Shown here in pieces: positions 44,158-53,204 of a stretch of DNA of 64,000 bases (position 1 is the stretch's first letter; the number at the start of each line of letters is the position of its first letter). The notes under the pieces are model-generated. The model worked only from the letters and a program-made list of their open reading frames with translations, was not told the origin of the DNA and did not search any database. This DNA is from JANQOZ01 sp045106555. GTDB lineage: Bacteria > Pseudomonadota > Gammaproteobacteria > Xanthomonadales > SZUA-38. The position numbers and the translations under genes are program-made. The DNA is taken from assembly GCA_045106555.1 (NCBI GenBank), contig JBGCET010000008.1, positions 62,001 through 126,000 of the forward strand, read 5' to 3'.

Positions 44158-44266
44158 GGATTGTCAGAAATTACCGCGCCTGCTTTGGTCGATCGATTTA
44201 ACGGCCCGTGGAACTCTGCCGGATCGCACTAAACCCCCAACTGAGGGTAACACGATGAACGGACCT

Positions 44267-44300
44267 GTGACCACGCCGAAAAGGCTTTCAGCATGGTCAC
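44267..44300 (-). terminator. Hairpin just after rpsA
   Basis: GTGACCATGC and GCGTGGTCAC (minus-strand reading) form a ten-base-pair stem with a 14-base loop, 19 bases past the rpsA stop. No T-run follows, so it may be an attenuator or mRNA 3'-end stabiliser between rpsA and ihfB rather than a full terminator. Confidence 0.35.
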
Positions 44301-44319
44301 AAGTCTCAGAATACGACAA

Positions 44320-46041
44320 TTATTCCTTGTCGTCGTTCTTGCTCATCTGTTCTTTCAACAGATCGCCCAAGCTGGTGGTTCCAGTGCTGGCATTTTGATA
44401 TTCCTCCAGCGCCTCAGCCAGCTCGTCGTCTTCCTTGGCCCGAATTGACAGGCTCAGAACCCGACTCTTGCGGTCAATGCCAATGAATTTCGCTTCAATT
44501 TCCTGGCCCTGCTCCAGCACCTTGGTGGCATCTTCAACCCGGTCCTTGGAAATTTCAGACGCACGAAGATAAGCCTCCACACCGTCTTCCAGGTCGACGA
44601 ACGCGCCTCTGGCTTCAACTTCCCTGATGGTTCCCAAAACAAGTGACCCTTTCGGATTTGCGGCCATGAAGGTCGCAAAGGGATCTTGCTCCAGCTGTTT
44701 GATACCCAGCGAGATTCGCTCGCGCTCCGGGTCAACCGCCAGCACCACGGCTTCAACGTCCTGACCTTTCTGGAAGTTGCGTACGATTTCGTCGCCACCT
44801 TCAAGCCAAGAGATGTCGGAGAGGTGAACCAGTCCGTCGATACCGCCGTCTAGGCCAACAAAGATACCGAAGTCGGTGATGGACTTGATGTTGCCCTGCA
44901 CCTTGTCGCCCTTGTTGTGTAGTGCAGCAAACGCGTCCCAGGGGTTGGCCTGGCACTGCTTGATACCCAGTGAGATGCGACGTCGATCTTCGTCGATGTC
45001 CAGCACCATCACCTCAACCTCATCACCAATGGTCACAGCCTTGGCGGGATTAACGTTCTTGTTGGTCCAGTCCATCTCAGACACGTGAACCAAGCCTTCA
45101 ACACCATCTTCCACTTCGACAAAGCAGCCGTAGTCGGTAATGTTGCTGACCGAACCGAACAGACGTGAACCCACCGGATAACGACGGGCAATATCTTTCC
45201 ATGGGTCGTCGCCCATTTGCTTGAGACCCAGCGAAACGCGATTGCGCTCACGGTCGAAGCGCAGCACGCGTACTTCCACCTCATCACCCACATCCACAAC
45301 CTCTGACGGATGACGCACGCGTTTCCAGGCCATATCGGTGATGTGCAGCAGGCCGTCGATACCACCCAAGTCGATGAAGGCACCGTAATCGGTCAGGTTC
45401 TTCACCACACCCTTCGCCGTTGCACCCTCTTCCAGGTTGCCCAGCAGCTCTTCCCGCTCAGCGCTGTACTCAGATTCAACGACTGCTCGTCGAGAGACCA
45501 CCACGTTGTTGCGGCGACGGTCCAGCTTGATAATCTTAAATTCCAGATCCTTGCCTTCCAGGTAGCTGGGATCGCGCACCGGGCGCACATCCACCAGCGA
45601 TCCCGGCAGGAAGGCCCGGATGTCGCGAATATCGACGGTGAAACCGCCTTTGACCTTACCGCTGATTTTACCGGTAACGGTCTCCTCACCCTCTTGGGCA
45701 GACTCCAGTTCGTCCCACACGCGAGCGCGCTTAGCTTTCTCACGGGACAGACGGGTTTCGCCAAAGCCGTCTTCAACGGCATCTAGCGCCACTTCAACTT
45801 CGTCGCCAACGGTAACTTCAATTTCGCCGTCTTGATCCAGGAATTGCTGAATGGGCACAATGCCCTCAGACTTCAGTCCGGCATTGACTACAACAACGTC
45901 ATTGCGGATATCCATCACCGTTCCGGTGACGATGGCACCTGGCTTCAGGTTGCTGTATGCGAGGCTTTGCTCAAACAGTTCGGCAAAAGATTCCATTGCC
46001 GGTGCGTCCTCGGAGGGTTGGGTTTCTACTGATTCGCTCAT
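44320..46041 (-). CDS. rpsA: 30S ribosomal protein S1
   Basis: A 573-residue protein with six S1 RNA-binding repeats (recognisable by KGxVKNLTDYGAFIDLGGIDGL, GSVSNITDYGCFVEVEDGVE, GNIKSITDFGIFVGLDGGID and GTIREVEARGAFVDLEDGVE type units) and an acidic C-terminus. It brings mRNA to the 30S subunit. AGGA precedes the ATG at a short distance. It probably has its own promoter in the long leader upstream. Confidence 0.97.
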   Translation of the reverse strand: MSESVETQPSEDAPAMESFAELFEQSLAYSNLKPGAIVTGTVMDIRNDVVVVNAGLKSEGIVPIQQFLDQDGEIEVTVGDEVEVALDAVEDGFGETRLSREKAKRARVWDELESAQEGEETVTGKISGKVKGGFTVDIRDIRAFLPGSLVDVRPVRDPSYLEGKDLEFKIIKLDRRRNNVVVSRRAVVESEYSAEREELLGNLEEGATAKGVVKNLTDYGAFIDLGGIDGLLHITDMAWKRVRHPSEVVDVGDEVEVRVLRFDRERNRVSLGLKQMGDDPWKDIARRYPVGSRLFGSVSNITDYGCFVEVEDGVEGLVHVSEMDWTNKNVNPAKAVTIGDEVEVMVLDIDEDRRRISLGIKQCQANPWDAFAALHNKGDKVQGNIKSITDFGIFVGLDGGIDGLVHLSDISWLEGGDEIVRNFQKGQDVEAVVLAVDPERERISLGIKQLEQDPFATFMAANPKGSLVLGTIREVEARGAFVDLEDGVEAYLRASEISKDRVEDATKVLEQGQEIEAKFIGIDRKSRVLSLSIRAKEDDELAEALEEYQNASTGTTSLGDLLKEQMSKNDDKE

Positions 46042-46375
46042 ATTTTCCTACGTCGTCCAATCATTCAGCGCCTTGACAACGGCATGCTGTCAGCCAGCTG
46101 AACGTTGGTACAGGCATCTGCAGGACCACCTGACGGTTGGCCTGCTCGTTTACAGAAACCTTGTGAAAATGGGTTGAAGGTTTCTATCCATATTTTGCCA
46201 GATGGCCTGAGCCGATTCCGACAAAACTCCCGTTTCCCTGTCTCAACCCTGCGGCCCACTGCTGGAGCACGCAGAACTCCTGACTATGATTCTCGCCCTC
46301 CACCGCAAAATCAGCGGTATACCGACGAGACGACCACACGTCCTGTGTGGTGTATGCATGCCATTGCGCGAAACG
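46042..46375. other. 334-base gap between cmk and rpsA: rpsA leader region
   Basis: No convincing gene was found here. The stretch probably holds the rpsA promoter and untranslated leader, in which S1 autoregulation often acts. An inverted repeat (46155-46162 GAAACCTT with 46177-46184 AAGGTTTC) lies about 115-135 bases before the rpsA start. A second short hairpin, built from CCACAC and GTGTGG, lies near 46335-46352. No promoter could be picked with confidence. Confidence 0.5.
46155..46184 (-). promoter_or_regulatory. Inverted repeat in the rpsA leader
   Basis: A perfect eight-base inverted repeat, GAAACCTT / AAGGTTTC, with a 14-base spacer. It could be an mRNA hairpin for S1 feedback or an operator. 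Only the repeat itself is directly seen. Confidence 0.35.
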
Positions 46376-47104
46376 TTAGCGTGCCGGGAATCGGCGGCGC
46401 AAAATCTCCAGCGCGCAGCCAATCACTTCTTTGACGCTCATACGGGTCGTATCGATGACAAATGCATCGTCTGCGGGTCGTAGAGGCGCGCTATCGCGCT
46501 CTTTGTCCCTCTGATCACGGGCCTGTATGTCGCTCAAAAGCGCGCGAAGGTTAGCATCTGTTCCACTTGCCTTCAACTGCTCATATCGCCGCCTGGCCCG
46601 CTCTTTGGCGCTGGCCGTGATGTAAAGCTTGACTGGAGCGCCCGGGAATACCACGGTTCCCATGTCACGACCGTCAGCAACCAGCCCGGGAGGCTTCAGA
46701 AAATCTCGCTGCCGTTGCAGTAAAGCGTCACGAACGTTCTGCACAGCCGCAACCCTTGACGCCGCGGCCGCCACTTTTTCGTCGCGAATCAGCCCGTCCA
46801 CTACAACCCCAGAAGCCACAGTGGCGTAACCGCCGCTCTCGTCAATATCAAAAGTCACATCGAGATGTCTGGCAATAGATTCCAGTGCTCTCTGATCGTC
46901 CAACGCGGCTTCCTGTTCCAGCGCCTGCCAGCCCACCAGCCGGTAAAGCGCCCCGCTATCCAGAAAGTGCCACCCCAGATGGGCCGCCAAAGCCACTGAC
47001 AGCGTGCCCTTACCGGCACCGCTGGGACCATCCACAGTGACAACAGACAATGGCTGATCAGACTCAGACGGCGAATCGCTGGTCATATGGGGTAGTTGGC
47101 TCAT
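46376..47104 (-). CDS. cmk: Cytidylate kinase
   Basis: A 242-residue kinase converting (d)CMP to the diphosphate. The P-loop is VVTVDGPSGAGKGTLSVAL, followed by FLDSGALYRLVGW and the KLYITASAKERARRRYEQL lid region and RDQRDKERDSAPLRPADDA. The start at 47104 overlaps the aroA stop (ATGA), which decides it over the longer open frame reaching 47311. Confidence 0.95.
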   Translation of the reverse strand: MSQLPHMTSDSPSESDQPLSVVTVDGPSGAGKGTLSVALAAHLGWHFLDSGALYRLVGWQALEQEAALDDQRALESIARHLDVTFDIDESGGYATVASGVVVDGLIRDEKVAAAASRVAAVQNVRDALLQRQRDFLKPPGLVADGRDMGTVVFPGAPVKLYITASAKERARRRYEQLKASGTDANLRALLSDIQARDQRDKERDSAPLRPADDAFVIDTTRMSVKEVIGCALEILRRRFPAR

Positions 47105-48462
47105 GATAAATGAGCGGGGATTTTGTCGACCAGTTCGATATGCCCACCCAGCGCATCCAGCGTCTCCCTGAAAGCTGGGAACGAGGTGGCAACGTTTTCC
47201 ACCGAATTTACCCCCACAGGCCCATTGGCACGCAATGCAGCGACACTGAAGCTCATGGCGCAACGATGATCGTGACGACCATGAACCTGGGCGGCCTGCA
47301 GCTGGTCGCACCCTTCAATATCCAGCCCATCGGGGCGCTCGGCAATCTTTACACCCATGGCGCTTAAGCCGGCTGCCATGACGCCGATCCGATCACTCTC
47401 CTTTACCCGGAGTTCCTCAGCACCACGCACCCGGGTTCTGCCCTGGCTGAGCGCCGCTGCAACAAACAAGATGGGGAACTCATCAATCATCAACGGCACC
47501 AGGGCCGGATCCACGTCGACACCGGTCAACGGCGCATATCGCACCCGAAGATCTGCCACTTGCTCGCCGCCGGATTGCCTTGGGTTAATCTGGGTGATGT
47601 TTGCCCCCATGGACAGCAGCAGGCTGAGCAACCCGGTTCGCACCGGATTCATGCCCACGTTTCGCAATATGATATCGGAGTCCGGCACGATGCTTGCGGC
47701 CACCAGGAAAAATGCCGCGGAGGAAAAGTCTCCAGGCACATCAATGTGCACCGGCCCGCGCAGTCGCTGGTTACCTTTCATCACCAGCCACTGCCCGGAT
47801 TCATCCGCCATCTGCTGGACCTCTACCCCATACGCCCGTAACAACGTTTCCGTATGATCGCGACTGGGCGCAGGTTCGCGTATGCGCACCTCGCCGTTGC
47901 ACCCCAGGCCAGCCAGAAGCAAACAAGACTTCAGCTGGGCGCTGGCCACGGGCATTTCGTAAGTTAGACCCGCCAATGAAGCGCCCGAAGCAATGGTCAG
48001 CGGCGCACAGTCACCTTCCGCTGCCTCAATCGCCACCCCCATTTTGCGCAAAGGTCGGATGATTCGGCCCATGGGGCGACCGCTCAGAGATTCATCGCCA
48101 ATCAGCGTGCCCTCAATCCCCTGTCCCGCCAGCAATCCCGCCAACAGTCTCATCGCGGTGCCAGAATTACCCATATCCAGCGGTTGGGCGGCGCTGTGCA
48201 ACCCCACCGAACCTGCTCCAGTAATGGTGATTAGTTCATCGCCACGCGCCACCTGGCCGCCCAGCGCCTTCATGGCTACTTCCGTGGCATGGACGTCCGC
48301 TGCCTCGAGTAACCCGGTAACCGTCGTTACACCGCTGGCCAGACAGCCGAACATCATGGCTCTGTGGGAAATGGATTTGTCACCCGGCACCTGGGTTTCA
48401 CCACCCAGGGGGACGGTGGCGGGATAGCAGAGGAAGGCCGAGGGACTGATAGAAGCGGTCAT
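47101..48462 (-). CDS. aroA: EPSP synthase (3-phosphoshikimate 1-carboxyvinyltransferase)
   Basis: A 453-residue enzyme of the shikimate pathway. It shows the substrate-binding motif VPGDKSISHRAMMFG, the LDMGNSGTAMRLLAGLLAGQ signature and the late RVRGAEELRVKESDRIGVMA motif. The start at 48462 gives MTASISPSAFLCYP; the frame is open to 48495. Loop details fit the class II/long type found in Pseudomonas-like bacteria. TyrA is not fused to it, unlike in pseudomonads. Confidence 0.95.
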   Translation of the reverse strand: MTASISPSAFLCYPATVPLGGETQVPGDKSISHRAMMFGCLASGVTTVTGLLEAADVHATEVAMKALGGQVARGDELITITGAGSVGLHSAAQPLDMGNSGTAMRLLAGLLAGQGIEGTLIGDESLSGRPMGRIIRPLRKMGVAIEAAEGDCAPLTIASGASLAGLTYEMPVASAQLKSCLLLAGLGCNGEVRIREPAPSRDHTETLLRAYGVEVQQMADESGQWLVMKGNQRLRGPVHIDVPGDFSSAAFFLVAASIVPDSDIILRNVGMNPVRTGLLSLLLSMGANITQINPRQSGGEQVADLRVRYAPLTGVDVDPALVPLMIDEFPILFVAAALSQGRTRVRGAEELRVKESDRIGVMAAGLSAMGVKIAERPDGLDIEGCDQLQAAQVHGRHDHRCAMSFSVAALRANGPVGVNSVENVATSFPAFRETLDALGGHIELVDKIPAHLS

Positions 48463-48528
48463 AAATAGCGTCGTCGTTGCCGGTGGTTTTCGCAAAAACC
48501 CCGGGCCGCAGTTAGCGGCGTTGAGGTT

Positions 48529-49623
48529 TCAGGTAATGGCGACTGGGTAGGACCCCAGCACCTTATAAAACGAACTCATATCTTTCAGCTCTTTGAGCGC
48601 CGACAGCAAAGGGTCCGATTCGGTATGACCTAAAACATCCAGAAAAAACACATACCCCCATTTCTCCTGGCGAGATGGGCGAGATTCAATCCGCGTCATG
48701 CTCACTCCGGCCTTGGCCAATGGGTCGAGCAGGTGGTAGAGCAGCCCTGGCCTGTCTTCCGCAGAAATTAACAGCGAGGTTTTGTCCTTCCCACTGGGGG
48801 GCAACAGCTTCCGTCCCACTACGAGAAACCGGGTAGTGTTGTCCGCCTGATCTTCAATAGAGGCGTGAAGGAGGTTCAGTCCATAAATGCTGGCCGCTGA
48901 CTCGCTGGCGATGGCAGCGGCATCGGGTCGCTCCCGTACCCGCCTTGCAGCCTCTCCATTGGAGGCCACGGGTATCTTCTCGGCGTCTGGCAGGTTTTCT
49001 CTCAACCACTGACGGCACTGAGCCAGCGACTGTCGATGGGAATATACACGCTCAATAGCAGACAGATCCTCAGCGCTGCTGAGAATGTTGTGGTGGATGG
49101 GTATTTCCAACTCGCCACAAATTTTCAGTGGCGAAATCAGAAACATGTCCAGCGTGTTGTTCACTGCGCCTTCGGTGGAGTTTTCCACCGGCACCACGCC
49201 AAAATCCGCGTGGCCGTTTTCGACGTCGGCAAATACCTCTTCGATGGAATTTAGCGGAAGAGAATTGATCGAATGGCCAAATTGCTTCAGAGCGGCCGCT
49301 TGGGAGAACGTGCCTTCAGGTCCCAGAAAAGCCACCTTGAGGGGGTCTTGTTGAGCCAGGCAGGCTGACATGATTTCACGAAACAGGCGCAGCATTTCTT
49401 CGTTCGATAACGGGCCCTTGTTTCGTTCCGCCACTTGGCGCAACACGCTCGCTTCGCGGTCTGGGCGAAACAGGTCGATACTTTTTAAGTTGCTGCCTTT
49501 GGTCCGCCCGACTTCACGAGCGATTTCGGCGCGCTCGGTGATCAACGCCTGCAGGGTGGTATCAATTTGATCAATGCGTTCGCGCAGCTCGCCCAGCGTT
49601 GCCGGGCCTGATGGGTCAGACAT
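48529..49623 (-). CDS. pheA: Bifunctional chorismate mutase/prephenate dehydratase (P-protein)
   Basis: A 364-residue enzyme for phenylalanine synthesis. The N-terminal AroQ chorismate mutase spans about 1-90 (LRERIDQIDTTLQALITERA). The prephenate dehydratase domain follows (VAFLGPEGTFSQAAALKQFG; VPVENSTEGAVNNTLDMF; NTTRFLVVGRK), then an ACT regulatory domain (TSLLISAEDRPGLLYHLLDP; MTRIESRPSRQEKWGYVFFL). Genes often found between it and aroA (hisC, tyrA) are absent here. Confidence 0.96.
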   Translation of the reverse strand: MSDPSGPATLGELRERIDQIDTTLQALITERAEIAREVGRTKGSNLKSIDLFRPDREASVLRQVAERNKGPLSNEEMLRLFREIMSACLAQQDPLKVAFLGPEGTFSQAAALKQFGHSINSLPLNSIEEVFADVENGHADFGVVPVENSTEGAVNNTLDMFLISPLKICGELEIPIHHNILSSAEDLSAIERVYSHRQSLAQCRQWLRENLPDAEKIPVASNGEAARRVRERPDAAAIASESAASIYGLNLLHASIEDQADNTTRFLVVGRKLLPPSGKDKTSLLISAEDRPGLLYHLLDPLAKAGVSMTRIESRPSRQEKWGYVFFLDVLGHTESDPLLSALKELKDMSSFYKVLGSYPVAIT

Positions 49624-49624
49624 G

Positions 49625-50464
49625 TCAGGAAAGATAGTTCATGATCAGCAAACCTACCATGGCCGCTGACAGGGCCAGGCAAACGGCAACAATCAAGGCG
49701 TCTCTGCGTTGAGTATCTGGCGCCGGCGACGGTTCGTCAGCACCCCCGCTGCTGTCTGCCGCAGGTTCAACCACCGGAGCGGTAAAAACCTGAGTGTTGC
49801 CCGACGCGGTAACCTCTTCGGCAACGCCTGAGTAGGCTTTGCCAGGCACAAACCCTGGGGCTTCCAACATGAAGCGTAATGACCCCGCTACCAATTGATC
49901 GCCGGCTCGCAACTGGGCTTCGCTGACCGCATGGCCATTAACCTCAATGCCCTTGGCATTGCGCATAAACACGCCGGATTGCTCTACTTGTAAGCTAGCC
50001 TCGGCGTCGGTGCCCTCGAAAACGGGGTTGGCGCCGTCTGCGCCAAGATGAATCTGGTCGAAAAGAGCAATTGCCTGACCGGCCAGTGGCCCGCTCAAAC
50101 CGCGAATCAGGAATTTCGGTGGATGTTCCCTGTTGGCTTGCGCCACGTCACCACTGGCACCGGAAAGATCATTGAGTCGACCCGAGTCACCGGAAAGCAG
50201 TATTTCCACGTCGCCAATGATTAGCTGGTCACCCAACCTGAGGATGGATTTTGATTCGATGGAGCGGTGGTTAACGGTAATGTTACTGACGCCGTCTTCC
50301 GCAAGCAGAGTGATACCCCGGTGATCCACGGCAATCATGGCATGATTGTCGAGCAACCCCTGCTGCGCCAGCGTGATATCGCAAACCTCGGCCGCCCCTA
50401 TGGAAAAGGTGCCTTTGCCGAGCGCGACTTTATCGTGCTCCCCATGGGGAAAGACCAAATGCAT
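49625..50464 (-). CDS. Membrane-anchored protein with two FHA-like domains
   Basis: A 279-residue protein. The N-terminal half resembles an FHA domain (LGKGTFSIGAAEVCDITL, DNHAMI, then INVNHRSI-like NITVNHRSIESKSILRLGDQ). A second FHA-like unit lies at about 115-205 (KFLIRGLSGPLAGQAI, HLGADGANPV, IEVNGHAVSEAQLRAGDQLV). A Pro/Ala/Asp-rich linker leads to one C-terminal membrane segment (ALIVAVCLALSAAMVGLLIM). Both FHA parts lack the canonical SRxH set. The ATG at 50464 is preferred over the adjacent TTG. It ends one base before the pheA start, so they are co-transcribed. The role is unknown; a scaffold for Ser/Thr kinase signalling is a guess. Confidence 0.72.
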   Translation of the reverse strand: MHLVFPHGEHDKVALGKGTFSIGAAEVCDITLAQQGLLDNHAMIAVDHRGITLLAEDGVSNITVNHRSIESKSILRLGDQLIIGDVEILLSGDSGRLNDLSGASGDVAQANREHPPKFLIRGLSGPLAGQAIALFDQIHLGADGANPVFEGTDAEASLQVEQSGVFMRNAKGIEVNGHAVSEAQLRAGDQLVAGSLRFMLEAPGFVPGKAYSGVAEEVTASGNTQVFTAPVVEPAADSSGGADEPSPAPDTQRRDALIVAVCLALSAAMVGLLIMNYLS

Positions 50465-50609
50465 CAAGCAACCGTTCCCAACCGTCCTTGGGGTCCAACT
50501 GTACCATCGGCCCCATGTTTTTCCTATGGCGAATGCCGTAACGCGTCTAGCGCAATCGCCAAGGATTACGTCTGTCCGAGCAGACGAAGCCAGTCGCGTT
50601 CAGTTGCCG

Positions 50610-52754
50610 TCAGTTACCATCGTCCTCATCGTCGCCGCCCAGTAAGGACTTCAGCAGCCTCCGCTTAGCCCGGTCCTTGTCGGACTCCTCTTTACCCTCT
50701 GCGTCGGGATCATCGTCATCCCCACCCAGCAGCTTGCCCAACAGTTCGTCTTTTTTCTCATCGATTTTGTCCTGCTGGGATGCCAGCAGCAGTTTTCCAA
50801 CGTCAATGGAGATACCCGGAGCAGACAGGTCACCGGACAAGCTTAAGGGGATTTTTTTGCCCGCGATCCTGTCCAGGCCCGATAATCCCGTAGCGTCCAG
50901 CAATACTGGCGTGATATCCCCTTTCACGGTCATGTCCGCCAAATTGATGGTTAAATTGCCGTCGATATTCAACACCGGCGACCGCAGCGCCAGTTGGGAG
51001 GTCTTCAGCACGCCGTTGTTAACGGCCGCTTCCAACACCATCGAGGAAAACGTGGTTTGCCCTTCCTCACTTTTGGCCTCGCCGTCGGTGGATGATCGAT
51101 CCAGCAGGCTCATGGCGCGATTCAGCGCGCCGAAAACGTCCATCCCAAAAATGGCGCCGTCGTTAAAGGCGAAGCTAACGGTGCCATTGGCTCCGGCCAG
51201 TGGATTCGCGCCCAGCGGGTCATCCATCACCAGATTGGCTTTCAGATCGCCAGTTCCTGTCATGTATTGAGTACCGAGGAAGTCGGTTAACAGCGGCCCT
51301 GCCTGGACATCGCTAATTTCCTGATTCAAGGTCAAACGGCCAATGCCGTCCGTTTTGAGCTGAATCTGAGTGTCAAGCAGTCCACCGTATAGCCCCGCGT
51401 TCATCGGCCGCAAGGTGACACCCTCAGGCCCCGATGTGAGCTCCAACGTTACGTCGGAGGCGCTGACCCCCGCCACCTTCATGGACCCAATGCCGATCTG
51501 CCCATTAAGCCGCCCAAGGTCGAGATCAGCCAGGTTAACTGGCTCTGTTGCCGTGTCTGCCGGTTGAGTGGGCGTATCGCTGGACGGCAAATAGCGATCT
51601 ACGTCGATCTCATCAACCTGTACGCTAAAGGTGCCTGCCAGCTGTTCCAAATTGGTCACATCCGCTTTGCCAGTCACCGTCGTGTCATCCATTTTGATGG
51701 TCATCGAGTCCAGCGCTGCCTGGTTGGGACGCATGGTAAACGCCAAGTTTGTGGAAAAGGCCGACAGAACCTGTTCGTCTGCCGACTGGAATGTGGCGCC
51801 CATGGCCTCCTCCAGCCAGGTGCGCAAATTAAATGCTGGGATTTCAAGCTGACCGGTAATCACCTGTCGTTCGCTGGTCACTGCGCTACCGCTGACGCTC
51901 AGCATGACTTTGGCCGGCCCTGACTCAAGCACCAGGCCTTTGGCTGACAGCGCATCGTCAGCTTCGGTGTAACTCAACGGCTCTGTCAGTGAGAGCTTAA
52001 AGGGTAATCCTGGTTCATTAGCGTTCGTTGACGCCGTTGTACCTTCCACCATGAGACGGGATACAGCCAGTGTTGCCGGCGAGCTATCCAACAGCCCCCT
52101 GCCTTCCAGCTGGGTTTGCAGTTTGGCGTTCATTTGACCTTCCACCGCCATCATCATGGAGAGTTCAACATCCAATGGCTGGCTCGCATCAATTGCGCTG
52201 GTCGTTAAATTAAACTCAGAAATACTGGCGTTCAGGTCTGCTTGAGCGTCACTGTACGATACGCGTGCCCCTAAAACCTGGATGCCTGCCACCGCCAGAT
52301 CCAGAGACTGCCCGTCACCGCTGGCGGGCGAATCATCAGCGACGCCAGCGTCGGCCGAAACCAGACTCTGCCAGTTGCTTTTGCCTTGGGAATCTACCTG
52401 CAAGTTGACATCTGGCGCTCTCAGCAGCACATCGCCGATGCGGATTTCCCCGCGGACCAAGGGCAATAGCTGAACCCGAACGGTAGCCTCATCAACGCTC
52501 AGCAAGTGAGGCGCCGAAAAACCGGATTCGTTGGCCACAGAGACGTCATTGAGTTCAATGGCAATCCAGGGGAACACCGACCATGCCATTGGGCCATCCA
52601 GAGAAACCTCTCGCCCCATGGCTTTGCTCGCTTCACTGGCAATACGTTCACGATGATCGTTGGGATCAACCACCATCGGCAGAATCAAACCGGCAGCCAC
52701 CACCAGCACAACCAGACCAATGACGCCAAAAAACAGCCATTTCAACAATTTCAT
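50610..52754 (-). CDS. AsmA-family envelope protein
   Basis: A 714-residue protein with an N-terminal membrane anchor (MKLLKWLFFGVIGLVVLVVA), then the AsmA opening PNDHRERIASEASKAMGREV and DGPMAWSVFPWIAIELNDVSV. The long periplasmic part is beta-rich and resembles the bridge-like lipid-transfer repeats of the AsmA/TamB group. It ends in a strongly acidic and basic tail (GGDDDDPDAEGKEESDKDRA). Such proteins influence outer-membrane lipid transport. The ATG at 52754 fits the family; another at 52784 is possible. Confidence 0.9.
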   Translation of the reverse strand: MKLLKWLFFGVIGLVVLVVAAGLILPMVVDPNDHRERIASEASKAMGREVSLDGPMAWSVFPWIAIELNDVSVANESGFSAPHLLSVDEATVRVQLLPLVRGEIRIGDVLLRAPDVNLQVDSQGKSNWQSLVSADAGVADDSPASGDGQSLDLAVAGIQVLGARVSYSDAQADLNASISEFNLTTSAIDASQPLDVELSMMMAVEGQMNAKLQTQLEGRGLLDSSPATLAVSRLMVEGTTASTNANEPGLPFKLSLTEPLSYTEADDALSAKGLVLESGPAKVMLSVSGSAVTSERQVITGQLEIPAFNLRTWLEEAMGATFQSADEQVLSAFSTNLAFTMRPNQAALDSMTIKMDDTTVTGKADVTNLEQLAGTFSVQVDEIDVDRYLPSSDTPTQPADTATEPVNLADLDLGRLNGQIGIGSMKVAGVSASDVTLELTSGPEGVTLRPMNAGLYGGLLDTQIQLKTDGIGRLTLNQEISDVQAGPLLTDFLGTQYMTGTGDLKANLVMDDPLGANPLAGANGTVSFAFNDGAIFGMDVFGALNRAMSLLDRSSTDGEAKSEEGQTTFSSMVLEAAVNNGVLKTSQLALRSPVLNIDGNLTINLADMTVKGDITPVLLDATGLSGLDRIAGKKIPLSLSGDLSAPGISIDVGKLLLASQQDKIDEKKDELLGKLLGGDDDDPDAEGKEESDKDRAKRRLLKSLLGGDDEDDGN

Positions 52755-52863
52755 GAGGATTGTTCCCAATGATGATTCGTCCATCCATCATACCGCGCCA
52801 GAGCCCGTCAGACAGCGTGCAGCGCGCACATTGTTCACGATTGGGCCTGCTAAGATGTGGCCC

Positions 52864-53139
52864 ATGAGCAAAATATCAATTTGTAGAGAACATTCCGGTG
52901 GTTTGGATAGCGCTCGCGCCGCGGCAGACCAGATCGCCGAAGAAATGACCCAAAAATTTGGCGTTCGATGCCGCTGGAATGGCGACACGCTGGCGTTTGC
53001 CCATACCGCGGTGAAAGGCGAAATCCAGGTCACTGATGAGGTCATCGAGGTGGATGCAAAGCTCGGGTTGCTGGCCTCGCCACTCAAAGGCGCGCTGGAA
53101 TCTAAAATCCACCAGTACATCGATGAATACTTAACGTAA
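52864..53139 (+). CDS. Polyhydroxyalkanoate system (PHA_gran_rgn) protein
   Basis: A 91-residue protein matching the PHA granule-region family: opening MSKISICREHSGGLDSARAA followed by AEEMTQKFGVRCRWNGD, HTAVKGEIQVTDEVIEVDAK and the C-terminal LLASPLKGALESKIHQYIDE. Members lie in PHA loci; their exact activity is not established. The ATG at 52864 fits the family; the open frame before it lies in the AsmA gene's upstream region. A phasin gene lies nearby. Confidence 0.83.
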   Translation: MSKISICREHSGGLDSARAAADQIAEEMTQKFGVRCRWNGDTLAFAHTAVKGEIQVTDEVIEVDAKLGLLASPLKGALESKIHQYIDEYLT

Positions 53140-53204
53140 CCTTCTCCACGAGCGTCCGTCACGCCCCCTCAATGAGGGCCAGCCTATACTTTGACGGTTT
53201 TTGT

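Noticed and set aside
52660..52863. Longer start for the PHA-region protein
   Set aside because: The added part is antisense to the AsmA gene start and does not resemble the family.
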